From Xylaria sp. FL1777 (lineage: Eukaryota > Ascomycota > Sordariomycetes > Xylariales > Xylariaceae): a DNA stretch of 64,000 bases. This document shows, piece after piece, positions 11,395 to 22,066 of the stretch. A program made the position numbers and the translations under genes. The stretch covers positions 186,001 to 250,000 of the forward strand of contig MU400539.1 of assembly GCA_022578965.1 (NCBI GenBank), given 5' to 3'. The notes below the pieces were generated by a model. The model worked only from the letters and a program-made list of their open reading frames with translations. It was not told where the DNA came from and made no database searches. The stretch's first letter is position 1. Each line of letters opens with the position of its first letter.

Positions 11395-12054
11395 AGACGC
11401 TGGAGAGATGGTGCATATGCGTTTGCGTTGGAGGAAGAGAAATACTTAGGTACGTCGACCTCCAGGTACGATGTATCTTAAGAGATCTCTATCGGGAGTG
11501 TCAGGGTTTGCCATTGTGTGATTGTATTGTAGTTGTAGATGTAATGGAGGGACCTAGTGTGTACCTAGTAGCTACCTCTATTAGGTACTTAGGTACTTAA
11601 ATACATACCTAGGGCTACTTAGGTCGCTAATGTGGGGTAGCCGTGGAGATACCTAGAGTGCGATGTACCTGCAGTAGCTTTACATGCCCTAGGTACCTAA
11701 GTCTGACATAGGTGCATGAGGTTAACACCTCCTATACCTAATTACTTAGGTAAGTAAGTAATTGCTGGCACAAGCATCCGCATGTTTTATAAGTGTGGTT
11801 GCCACATCTATGCCTCGGTTAGGTATTGATACTAAGATTTTATACAGTTTCTGAATTCCCCTGCTATTCTTGCATCGCTTAACGGGAATACCCCCGTTTG
11901 TGCTAGCTGTCATGAGTTTAGCAGGCCAGAGTTGCCTATATTTGTTCTTTCAGGGTGTCATTACTAACAGCTTTGAAGGCACAGACAGCATGAGAATAGA
12001 AACTTTCAAATTAATCAATTTCGGATACCATGGCAAGCTAGACTTACTTGATTC
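11395..12054. repeat. Intergenic region dense in TAGGTACCTA-type motifs
   Basis: Between about 11550 and 11760 the sequence is built largely from overlapping variants of taggtac, acctaggt and ttaggtacttagg, many of them palindromic. The same word recurs in other gaps of this window (about 29805, 31675-31750, 32720-32775, 34675-34745, 43225-43345, 45455-45495, 46582-46640, 47158-47172) but not in coding exons. A 117-codon frame at 11870-12223 overlaps the kinase antisense and is not annotated. Confidence 0.6.
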
Positions 12055-13564
12055 TCACACATTACGGAACCATGGATCATTTGCTATATCCTCAGCGGAA
12101 GATCTCCGCGCCGGCTCGAATCTCAATAGACGTCTCACAAGCTCGCCAATCTTAGCTACATCTTGCTTCGTAAGTTGGCAGCGTCTCCCTGTATCGAAAT
12201 ATAATTCTTCCAGCAATTCTTGAAGCGTGGGAAGCGAGTCGTCATTATCGTAAGGTTCCTCCTTCTGCATAGCTTGCCATTTCCCTTCCCATCTGTCTGG
12301 TAGCTTGTCGGTAGAAAAATGAATCATTTGCGAAACCAATCCAGTGGGCGTAATCATAATGCTATCGAATGGTGGCTGGCCTGTAAATAATTCGAAAAGC
12401 TATATAGTTTTATTAGTATATACCAGCGCAAAGATATTAAACGATTCATACCAAGCACCCCAAGCTCCATAAATCAACTCGACGATCGATTGGGTCGTTA
12501 AACAAGACTTCCGGGGCCCGGACTACGAGAGGAGTGTGCAGTGTAGGAGGAGCTTGGCTAGGAAGGAAAGACTCCCCAAAATCGATGATTTTGACAACTG
12601 GGGCTTGTAGTCTCTGAAGAACCTCTTCTGCATGGAATGGAGTAGGTCGAACAATGTAAGATGGCACATGAATTTCTGGTGTAGAGCCATCATTTCGCTT
12701 CACGAGGCCAATCTCGGGCGGCCCGAGCGTATCCATGAATTCCCGCTCGTTGAGGGAGTTAACGTGTGGTATTGCTAATACTATATTCCGTGCGTGGATA
12801 TCTCAACAGAGGCGTTAGTCACAGGTGTTGACCTATTTGGTGATTGCAAATGACCTACCTCCGTGTCCGATATCCAACTGCGCGAGGAAATCCACGCCCA
12901 TTAAGACCTGGCGGGCAATAGATCTTGCTGCCTGCCCGGGAAGTCTATCATCGCGAAGGTGAGAGTCTATAAGCTCCGGAATACTAGGCCCTAATAGTTC
13001 CAGAACAAGGCATTGATGCTTCCCGTTAGGTCCCGTTATAGAAAAACTGTCGAGAAGCTGAACAATGTGTTTTCGGCCCGTGTGCGTGTTGCCCGTCAAG
13101 GATGATATCAATCGTAAGATGCCAGCTTCACGGGTGCTTTCCGCTTCTGATACGGAAATCTTGACAGCAACGTATTTCTGGTGTCTGCCACCTCATCAAA
13201 ATATGGCACCGAACAGGGTATAGAATATCACTTACTTCTGGTCTCGAGCAGCCCAAGTAGTTGAGTAGCCACCCCATCCGACTTTATGGAGGATTTTGTA
13301 TCTTCCACTTTTCAACTGGTCACCAAGACGAACAGGATGATAGCCACCAGGCCGATATCGATGTATAGGCTCAGCATCAATCTCACACGTGTAAGGGTAT
13401 GAAGCCATGTGGGAAGTGCGTCGGCGACAATCGCTCGATATGATAGCTATGGGTATTCGAGGTTTCGTAACGGCGATATCTGCCGTCCTCAATACCCTAC
13501 GCAAGAGGGACATGCTCTTAATACATTCGCTAGAGGAGAATGAAGGCGCGTTAGATAAAGTCAT
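12055..13564 (-). CDS. SRPK-like serine/threonine protein kinase
   Basis: Four exons on the minus strand (13564-13236, 13184-12859, 12801-12452, 12399-12055) with introns of 51-57 bp give 449 aa. Kinase landmarks appear in order: glycine loop VGWGGYSTTW (about 95), ATP-binding Lys118 (YVAVKI), catalytic loop HGDIHARN with Asp219 and Asn224, metal-binding Asp292 (IIDFGES), then VRAPEVLF, and DLWSLGC. The entry YRPGGYHPV is the SRPK family's N-terminal signature. The loop has HGD and His221 instead of HRD and Lys, a variant common in expanded fungal SRPK-like kinases. SRPKs phosphorylate Ser-Arg-rich splicing factors; whether this paralogue does is unknown. In-frame Mets upstream of MASYPY leave the true start uncertain. 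Confidence 0.85.
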
Positions 13565-14158
13565 TCATTCGCCCGCACAGTTCTATTGAGACTGTTATGC
13601 CCACGAATATAGCCTATTAGCTGTTAGTTCGCGAGTAAGATATCGATGTTGTAGAAGGAAGGGAGTCATAATTGACAGTGACCAGTAGGCACTGCCTGTT
13701 GGCTCTTCTAGTGGGTACTAAGCAAGGTACCTACTGACCAATAAAAATTGAATCCACCCGTACTCTCACCCAATTAGAGGTCACAACAATAACTTTACTA
13801 CAGATCTGCTACATCATATGGCCTGTTCTCTGCCATAATTATTCTATAATACTACTTTGAAAATGAAGGGGAAAATTAGAAGTTGAATAATGTTACTATG
13901 CTAGCAAGGGTAGTATGCGTCAGTTGGCTCAATCAGGTCACAGTAAATAGAGGTCGCCTAGAAGTATCTACCTACCTATCATTGGGCAACTACGCGCCTA
14001 GCTTTTATGTTACCAAACGCATAAGTAACCTATAGACGTCTTTGGAAAGGCATGAATTCAAACCATCTTCAGAGCTACCGACCTGTAAGTGGCATCGTTC
14101 TACGGCGAATATGTGGCATTTTTATGAGAATATCATAGGAATGGCCTCGTCAGCTCAT
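13565..14158. other. AT-rich intergenic gap
   Basis: No gene visible. The sequence shows scattered direct and inverted short words but no long frame with family features. Confidence 0.35.
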
Positions 14159-14221
14159 GCGGGAGCTGTCCAACAAATAGCGGGAGCTGTCCAACAAATA
14201 ACGGGAGCTGTCCAACAAATA
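14159..14221 (+). repeat. Three tandem 21-bp repeats
   Basis: Three copies of a 21-base unit (gcgggagctgtccaacaaat plus a) lie head to tail; only the first base of the third copy differs. The unit is a multiple of three, so the overlapping frame 14042-14227 reads GAVQQIA, GAVQQIT, GAVQQII and stops. Whether the frame is translated is unknown; it has no recognisable N-terminal domain. Confidence 0.9.
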
Positions 14222-14460
14222 ATATAACCAGTGTACCCAAACCAACACGATGGACACAACGGACACAAACAACATGTATTTTTCCCAACCCGGGTCAATG
14301 TGCTACGATGGGATAACTATAAAAGGCGCTCGTCTTCTAACACTCGTCTTTTCTGGCCAGACAATGAGATCAGAATTAACCTAGTTCCCGTTTATTCGTC
14401 TTTGCCTTGTTATACAACTTACACCACGATTCTGACTTAAAAGTTGCCATCTCTGCTACC

Positions 14461-14864
14461 ATGCCCATCTCTCGATACGCTGTTCGCCTAACTCAACGGA
14501 TTACAGATTATAATATGCGAAACATAACACTGAACCTAATTGAGATTGCTACTCGTAAGCCTGACTTGGCTGGCTACACGATTGCAACTTTGATGTATGT
14601 TTCTCCTTCCGCAATGAGACAGAACACGTCTAAACTTGGGGCTGAAGCTTCGTGTATTTTAAGATTTCTAACTGAGACTACGATAGGAATCCATCTCACA
14701 CGAGTAATTCGGACCCTAGACCTCATGTCACGGCACTGTTGGCGACAGAATCTCAAGAACAGGCGAACACGTCTCAGGCTTTACACATTTATCATGATAA
14801 AGATTGGAATTATGCGGGACATATGCTCTTCCCGGAGAGAAAGAACAAGACCAATAAGGACTAA
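14461..14864 (+). CDS. Possible small two-exon hypothetical protein
   Basis: Proposed exons 14461-14594 and 14687-14864 give 103 aa. The 92-bp intron has donor GTATGT, a CTAAC branch site and acceptor CGATAG, and the join keeps phase. Exon 2 then reads a polar, protein-like tail (TALLATESQEQANTSQALHIYH) that ends at a TAA, whereas the unspliced frame becomes Arg-rich and unnatural. A TATA-like element (ctataaaag, about 14316-14324) and a C/T-rich leader precede the ATG. No family recognised. Support is only internal, so treat it as a candidate. Confidence 0.35.
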
Positions 14865-16056
14865 TTAGTCTTATGTGATTTTGAGGAACAAAGTCTCTAG
14901 GTGGTATAAAGCCAATGGGAATGTATGAATGACAATGTATAACAATACCTCCCACAGTGGCTGTCGGGTTATTTTTTAATTTCTTTACAATCTCAGTATC
15001 TGCCTTGCTGGATTGCGATTAGTGAGAGCTATTATGTCAGGTGATATAGTCACATATAGACCCCTAGGGTCTATGTAGTGGGATTGGTGTATATATATGG
15101 GCTATTCCTACCAACTACCATTGGGAAGGCTAGGGGTTAATTGACTAACGTACTGGCTACTGACCTCTTTACTACTTGCTATGTGACTGCGTACGGGCTA
15201 CTTATTCACTCTGGGACAATAACCTCTGACATATTATCCTTAATCTCTTTACCTACATTCTAGTTTAAAATATGAAAGACTCCTGTCTGAAATTATCGCT
15301 CAGGCATACAACTCGACGCATCAATTCTAACCCCTGAAAATATCCATATGAAGACTCCCCATGGAAACAGATTAACCACCCCCTTCGTAAATACTGTAAT
15401 GATCGTAATATAGAAACGGCTAGCCCATATCAAAAGAAATTAGTTTAGTTAAAACAAAACCAAGAAAGAGGCAAAAACGTTAAGCTATAGTAATATGGAG
15501 TATACTTTACGGTACTAATTCACTGCATCGTGGAGGTATTGAAATGGAGTAAGAAAACCATAAGGGATAGTTCTCCACTTAGAGTACAAGGAGATAAATA
15601 GGCTACACCCTACACTTCCAGGTATATTGAAGTATATTCAATGTGAGGAATAAAGCGACTAAATAAAATGTGATCAATTGAAGCGAAACACTAGAATTTA
15701 AATGCCGGTTGTGAGCTCGTTCGTAACTCTCACCGGCCGTATGACTAAGCTCTACCTAGCCACTTAGGGGCTAGTTAGCCCGCTTCTATTAACATATCCA
15801 CTTTAGCAATGATTCGCTCCACTATTTAGTTATAAAGTTATGATTTCTTTAAGTAATTATTATGAGGGTTGACTTCTTTTTGTTCCTAGGTAAACAAGCC
15901 AACAATATCCTTTCTAATTTATAACGCCAAATCAAACTCAAGTCACTGAATCGAAACCATCACCGATTGCAGCTTCGAGTTCTACAATTTTCGGGGCAGC
16001 CAGATGGGGTATAAAAAATACATGAATGAGATGACAGAAAGATGCTAGCTATTCCT
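14865..16056. other. AT-rich gene-free gap
   Basis: No gene seen across about 1.2 kb. Composition is AT-rich with many stop codons on both strands, compatible with old, mutated repeat DNA, although no element ends can be defined. Confidence 0.45.
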
Positions 16057-17058
16057 TCATAGCAACAGCATACATACCAATATAGCGACACCCATTCCGG
16101 CCAAGCTACTACCTAACGAATTCCCACTGCTCAGGTCGTAATTTGGCGCAGTACTCCCGGCGTTGGTGTCCGTAGCGCGCACACACGTAAGAGACGCCAC
16201 ATTATACCCCACGTTCCCAAAACTTGCCATGACAGGCCAGGCCAGACTCGCGATATCATCATATGTAGTAGTGTTCCCGCGATGGTGGGACGTAGCATCG
16301 CCGAACGTATACGTCTCCAGTTTACCATCTTCCCACCCCATCGCTTCTTGGCCCCTAAGTCGCGACGCGTTGTAGAAAGCTCCAGCACAGCTCGTGTCGA
16401 ACACTTTGCTGGCGTCGCCGAGGCCGCTACAGGAAGGAATGGTACTCATCCTCGGACATACGCAAGTGTCGGCTGCCGTGGGCGCAGCCGCTGCCTTCAT
16501 GTCGGCGATGCACTCGTCGCTTAATACACTTCCGCATGTTCCATTGTCGCTCCGCAGCTCTTCTGGGTAAGAGACATTTCTGAGATCCCAGCGGTAGAGA
16601 CAGGCCTTCCAGTCGTCCTGGACGGTAAGGTTACCTCCATCGCCGACGAGCGACGAGGGTGCCGTCAAGACTATTTTCCCGCCGGTATAATAGAATGGGC
16701 CCTTGCCGTCGTCGTCTGGCACCGAGCTCGAATTCTCGAGGGGTAGGTCGGCGGCCACGGTGATGGACCACTGCCAGCCGTCAATGGTGCTCTCATTCCC
16801 CGAAGACGACGACTGAGTGGACGCCGAAATGTTCGGGCCAGGGATGGCATAGTGACCTGTAACATTGGGATAGTTTGCGAGATATGTGTCGAACTGGGCT
16901 CTAGGTTCCTGCCGTGGCCCCTCGTTGCCTACTGCGTTTAGGAATATAGGGGTGCGTTCGGTATCGGCTGCGGACGTGGCCGCTGGTAGACTGCTAATGC
17001 CCACTACGGCAGTCAAGGTGCGGAGAAGCCCGCGGGTTGTTGGCGCAGTGCGGCGCAT
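16057..17058 (-). CDS. Secreted GPI-anchored surface protein, unknown function
   Basis: A single-exon frame of 333 aa. Residues 1-30 form a signal peptide (Arg-rich start, hydrophobic LTAVVGISSLPAATSA core). The mature part has about nine N-glycosylation sequons (for example NVT, NIS, NES, NLT, NVS, NGT, NAS, NTT) and paired cysteines, including CGSVLSDEC and CVCPRMSTIPSC. The last 25 residues are a Ser/Gly-rich omega region followed by a hydrophobic tail (LAGMGVAILVCMLLL), the GPI-attachment pattern. It probably sits on the outer plasma membrane or wall. I do not recognise an enzymatic domain. High GC at third positions supports coding. Confidence 0.8.
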   Translation of the reverse strand: MRRTAPTTRGLLRTLTAVVGISSLPAATSAADTERTPIFLNAVGNEGPRQEPRAQFDTYLANYPNVTGHYAIPGPNISASTQSSSSGNESTIDGWQWSITVAADLPLENSSSVPDDDGKGPFYYTGGKIVLTAPSSLVGDGGNLTVQDDWKACLYRWDLRNVSYPEELRSDNGTCGSVLSDECIADMKAAAAPTAADTCVCPRMSTIPSCSGLGDASKVFDTSCAGAFYNASRLRGQEAMGWEDGKLETYTFGDATSHHRGNTTTYDDIASLAWPVMASFGNVGYNVASLTCVRATDTNAGSTAPNYDLSSGNSLGSSLAGMGVAILVCMLLL

Positions 17059-18172
17059 TGTAGATACAAAACCGTAACCTTAACCTTATCAGCAATGATC
17101 GAAATGGTATGTTTTACAAGTATGTTAATAAAGGGGATCTCGTAAATAGTGATCGTTTTCCATTGAGGTAGTGATTACGAACTTTCGATTACAACCGTTT
17201 TTGAGTTTTCGTAAGTCAAGTGTTATAAATGCGCAGAGCAAGGATTGCCATATGTCAGGACTTGACGACATTCGGCATTGTTTGGGTCATGGCCCAGTCA
17301 ATGACGTACTGGGATCTTCATGAGGCGTGGCATTATGCCTTTGGCAGGTTGCCATGAATAGCGATGGCAGAAGTACGGAGTAGAAGGATGATGAGGATGA
17401 GCAGGACGATCAACATGAGATCAGCGCAGCTGAAGCTCCAAAACGCATTGCTGTTGATATTTTTAACGGATGATGTAGAGAAGGATCAGCGCGGCTGAAA
17501 CTGGAAATGCATTGCTGTTGGTACTTGGACGTTCGGCGATGCCATGTTTATGACGTTTTAACTACCAATTTAGGGACTGCTCTGCGCTCTTAAATGCATG
17601 GCATCTGCACATGGCATGTTTCCGAAACCAACAACAACAAATTGTCTTGGCGTTTGTCTTGGCGTTTGTCTTAACTTTTAAGCTTTCGGCATTGAGAATG
17701 ACGATCGCTGTCAAGATCAGGAAGCTGGGGTACTTTTGCGTACGATCTGCATGCTATACAGAACTCTATACTGCTCTGCTGTTCGAACTTTCTATAGATT
17801 GATAAATTTAGATTGGAAGTTTCGAAACAATTATCCCTAGCACGAATCCTCATGTTTTCAATAGAGAGAAGAGCCTGCCGGTACTAATAACACACTACGG
17901 CGAACGCCGCCGGCAGATTTGACAGGGTCGAGTATGTATCTTGATCTTGGCACTAGGTACTAACATGGTATCGGCATCTGAAAATAGGATAGGTGGTAAC
18001 GTCACATTGCATATTCTGGGGTTCGGGAGACATATGCGAGGTACTGAGCCAATCGGCTCTTCTAGATGAATTCAAAATAGGTATATACTATACTACATAG
18101 AAACAAGACCCTATAAACAAACCCCCACATCCCGAACAAGACATCGATCGACGGATCTACGCCAACATCCAT
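17059..18172. other. Intergenic region with an imperfect duplication
   Basis: No gene supported. The upstream part is presumably the promoter of the GPI protein gene. A 43-bp direct repeat occurs at 17419-17526 and is listed separately. Confidence 0.4.
17419..17526. repeat. Imperfect 43-bp direct repeat
   Basis: Copy one begins gatcagcgcagctgaa at 17419 and ends in gcattgctgttgatat; copy two begins gatcagcgcggctgaa at 17484 and ends in gcattgctgttggtac. Roughly four fifths of positions agree. The offset is 65 bp. No gene spans it. Confidence 0.75.
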
Positions 18173-18662
18173 TTATTTGGAGACGATCCTAGCTGCTTCA
18201 ATGACGGTCTGCGAATGGGTTGCATGTGGTCAGCTCCCAAAGTATGGTGACTATTAATAGCTCGCGGCCTCGTGGCAAAGAAAAAGAATATACTCACGTT
18301 TTTGGGAATGACCTTGCATCCATCGGTGTCAAAGTCGATGATGGCGTTTTCGCATCCAGGGTCCGAAAACAATGTGACAACCATGCCATCAGCCTCAATG
18401 CCGGTGGCCACGACGTTATGTGCCGACGCAACGCCGGCGCACCAGGTATCATCGCCTGCCTCACCGGCTGCGCCTCCGATGCTATACCCATCTTCTCCAG
18501 GAGCTGGGCAGCCGGTTACATAGCCCTCGACCAGCCTGAAGTAAACGTGTCAGAAAGGTTCATTTTTCTGAAGACAGATGAGCGCAGGAATAGTTACCAG
18601 CTAGCCATAGCTCCGTTGAGCATGGAAAGGAGAGAGACCGTTGTGAAGATTGAGAAACGCAT
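18173..18662 (-). CDS. Small secreted cysteine-containing protein (effector-like)
   Basis: Three exons on the minus strand (18662-18598, 18535-18298, 18208-18173; introns 62 and 89 bp) give 112 aa. Residues 1-20 are a clean signal peptide (MRFSIFTTVSLLSMLNGAMA). The mature part of about 92 residues has four cysteines (TGCPAPGE, TWCAGV, PGCENA, DGCKVI), enough for two disulfides, and is otherwise acidic and Gly-rich. No transmembrane segment follows. The size, signal peptide and cysteine content are those of fungal effector-like or cell-surface proteins; no named family is recognised. Both intron joins keep phase and the 12-codon last exon ends in TAA. Confidence 0.75.
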
Positions 18663-20223
18663 ATTGAGTTTGTTTAATGGAAAGATTTCCGGTTTGTGGA
18701 GTAGTAGAGTACGAGTGAAGATTGGTAATTGAGGATATTGAGAACTTGTGTAGACTGTGTAGACTGTGTTGAGATGTGATTTATTGGTTCAGTAGATCGA
18801 CGCAACCGCAGTCTTTTATAGATTGATCTCAAGGCCATTTCGTGCCTCTTAGATCAGAAGGTTAACTAGGCTACCTAAGCCGGCATACGTCAATCGCTCT
18901 ATCAAGGATCACGGAGGATTAGAAGTGTTAGTTGTTGGTACCTAGCCTCAACTAGAAACAACGTCAATATTAAGCTCTGTTGGTGGCAACGAACCAAGAC
19001 AAAAGGGGCTGGTCAAGGATCCAAGACCCTGGTAGCCCCAGATGGTGACGATCTAGTCGATCCATAATGACGCTGCTAGGATCTAGCTAAGGTAAAACAT
19101 ACGTCTCATCTGCAAGTTAGGAAGACCCTGCATTAGAAGGATTTATGCTAATTCCTCGAACTTTGGGGTTGCGCCGTGTAACGATGGAGAGGCACAGCTT
19201 CTCTGACGAGGACTAATTAGACTTCTATCACTACAAAACAAGGCCTGACTACGGCATGACAATATGACATGACGTGTATTGGCGTGTAGGTGTATAAACT
19301 GTGAGCTGATCGGCGAACACTCAAGACCCAGCTCTATACGAACAAACACGCAAGCATCACGTAGATCTTTCTCCACGATAGACCCATATCTGACGAGCAA
19401 ATCTAACTTCAAAGGCTGACGGTATCCTGGGGCACATCTTTCCATATCCGTACACTAGAACTATAATACCTATCAAAATAAGAAACAAAGCCCGACTAGT
19501 GTTGAGCAGACGTGGTGATCTGCGCTCTGGTAATGTGAAAATGAAACATAGTCTTCCTAGCACAAGGAATGCCACGGGATATCTATTTTAGTAACTAAAT
19601 GCAATGCCGAACGGCGAGCCCGACGTGATCTGAGTGGCTATGGTACGATGTGGCAACGATTAGAACTGAGGCTAGAGATACAACACATCCACATGAGTCT
19701 GGTTGACCTGCCTGATATAATTCGCAAAATTAAGGGTTCATCCCAAAGGGGAAGTCAATCGCCATTGATGCCCACAATTATTATTCAACTATTCAACTTC
19801 GTCGTGGAATCTACTATATTCGAGAGAATCCATCATGTATCAGTTGTTGATTGTTGGTTCCTTAGTTGCAGAATAACGCTCCTTCATGGCCTTCCTACTA
19901 GAATTACCTTTCGATATTGTTGGTTCTTTAATTATAGAACTTTACAGTCTACGTCATTGATGCCGAAGTTTTCATTGAGGAATTGCAATGTAATTGTGTA
20001 ATTGCAACATAACGCCCCTTTACAACCTACGTCACTTACTCAGTGCCGTCTGGCGACTTGATGAGATATCTTGTATATAAGAAGAGTGAATCGACCTGCT
20101 TCCAACTCAAATTCATTCGATCATCATCACAATCATCAACACTTCACACAACTATCCAGCTTCTTCTACACACTTATTCAAAACTACCAAATCTACTTCA
20201 TCTATACCATTACATTTCCCATC
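18663..20223. other. Long intergenic gap and shared upstream region
   Basis: The two flanking secreted-protein genes are divergent and share this 1.5-kb gap. No gene is supportable inside. Related phrases recur at about 19840-20030 (gattgttggttcctta and atattgttggttcttta; gtctacgtcattgatgccg and acctacgtcacttactcagtgccg), suggesting a small internal duplication. Confidence 0.4.
20074..20081 (+). promoter_or_regulatory. TATA box of the 20224 gene
   Basis: TATATAAG lies about 150 bp before the ATG at 20224, followed by a C/A-rich leader without long frames. This is the usual layout of a strongly expressed fungal secreted-protein gene. Confidence 0.5.
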
Positions 20224-21517
20224 ATGGCTTCTCGTCTTCCTCTCGCACTCGTGGCACTTGCCAGTGCTCTGCGTGTCACCGCCATGGACCCCTTCACATT
20301 CTGCAAAGATGACCAGTGTGGTGACTGTCCAGTATCAGTTACCAGCCTCGGAACAGGCTTCCCAGACTGCGCCATCTACAGCTCCAAGGACGTGTTCGGT
20401 AACCAGGGCTTCCCACAAAAAGACAAGTAGGTGCTCGCCCTAGCTCTATGCTCATTAGATACTAGACATCTAACCTCCGACTACCGACAGTGTAATCCAG
20501 GCTCACTTGGCCGTTCCCCAGCTGGACGAGCAAGCTCCATGCTACCTCATCTTCAAGTCACCGGCGTCTACGACGATGCCTGGCTGGTAAGCAAGCACAA
20601 CGAACTCTCGCCTTCTCACATCACATCACTAACCGGCCATACGCAGCGGTGAAACCCAGAAATTTTTCCAGGACGAGACGTGCGGTACCGTCAACCTGAA
20701 AGAAACCTTCATGGTTCAGTTCTGCTGTGGCACCGGCGACTGCTCGGCGGCCGGAATCCCCGCCCAAACCGGTGGGAAGAGGAGCCAACTTCTGACGCGA
20801 TCCGCCAAGTTCGGCCCTGGCATCAGCGCCGGGGATATCGAATTCCTCTCGGCTAGGTCTGGCGGCAGTGGCATTCAGTCCATGCGCATCGCTGTTAACG
20901 GAACCGAGATCGAGCCCTTGTACGTCGGACCGCCGCAGGTTTCAGCCACGACCGGTGACGTCGCCTCTCGTACTGTCGAAGCGCGTAGCGAGGAGAGCAC
21001 CAAGGGCGTCTGCAAGGGTGATTGGACCCCCGATGCAGGGTACGAGGACTACACCCGCCCAGCCGATGGCCCCCAGATCCTGTCGGACTTGCTCAGCGGT
21101 CCCCTGGCATACACCATCACGAAGACTCGTTCGCAGACGTGGACCCAGACTACCGAGGAGTCTCTAGGCTTTGCGGATATCTTGTCACTGGGCGTCAGCT
21201 TCTCGAAGTCCTTTAGCAAATCACTTATGAACGCCGAGTCGGTTCAGTACACGGTCGCAGAGGGCGACACAGGATACATCGCTTGGACTTCATTCCTGAG
21301 ATGCTCTCAAGGTGAGTTAAACTATTGCACATGTTCAGATTCGCCTTCCTTCCATCATCGTTAATTTTTCTTCTTAATATAACTGGTTACTGACTACATT
21401 TTGATAGGCTCTGGCACATGCAACGGCAAGAAGGTCACGGGAGAGGTTTGCACCCCTTACAACGATGCCAACAGCGGCAAGCTTGCTGGACAGTACTCCA
21501 TTGTTATGTCTGGCTAG
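20224..21517 (+). CDS. Secreted cysteine-containing protein, uncharacterised ascomycete family
   Basis: Four exons (20224-20426, 20491-20586, 20647-21311, 21408-21517; introns 64, 60 and 96 bp) give 357 aa. Residues 1-20 are a signal peptide (MASRLPLALVALASALRVTA). The N-terminal half is cysteine-rich (FCKDDQCGDCP, FCCGTGDC). Residues about 230-320 form a Ser/Thr-rich, alternating beta-strand stretch (TITKTRSQTWTQTTEESLGF, then LSLGVSFSKSFSKSL) followed by GYIAWTSFLRC and a GEVCTPYNDA ending. I recognise this layout from unnamed secreted ascomycete proteins. The alternating polar/hydrophobic stretch resembles beta-hairpin regions of aerolysin-type folds, but that is speculation from pattern alone. 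All joins keep phase. Confidence 0.82.
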
Positions 21518-22066
21518 AGTGCTATCATATTTCATGACATTGTACATAAGTGGTTTTGGACCGATCTATCAAAGACGAGGGCTGTGAGGAATCCTCAATT
21601 TTCCTTTCGGGGGATGTCAGTATATACCATGTAGACGTTGCACATAAGTTTTGACCTTCATTTAGAGTTATCTTTCCAATATACTTGTCTCTAAAATAAC
21701 ATACCGCTGTGGAATCATCCACTCTTTCACGTGCTAATATCTCTAATAACGAGTGCTCACCAGTCTTACCATCGTTTCTAACAAAACAAACAACTTGATT
21801 TTAAAAATTCAGTGGTCTTATTAAGGTGTTTCCGTCTGGCATAATGCCATGGGTATGATAAATGATGATTTTTAGAGAAGCGTGAGACCACCATAAGGAG
21901 CGTTATACCATACCCATACAAAATTCAGCCGCCAATATTCCCCCTTCCTACTATGCTCATTGCTGCTGTTTTTTTCTCACTCTTGTCTACAAAATGATAG
22001 CAATCCCCAAAACCCCTCAACCATTCTGTACTTATTCAGCTTTTCTTGCATCTGTAAGATAACCGC
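21518..22066. other. Convergent intergenic gap
   Basis: This gap holds the 3' ends of two converging genes. A 65-codon frame on the minus strand (21525-21722) is not supported. Confidence 0.45.

Noticed and set aside
19648..20001. 117-codon frame upstream of the secreted protein
   Set aside because: It lies within a locally duplicated AT-rich stretch with no protein family features.
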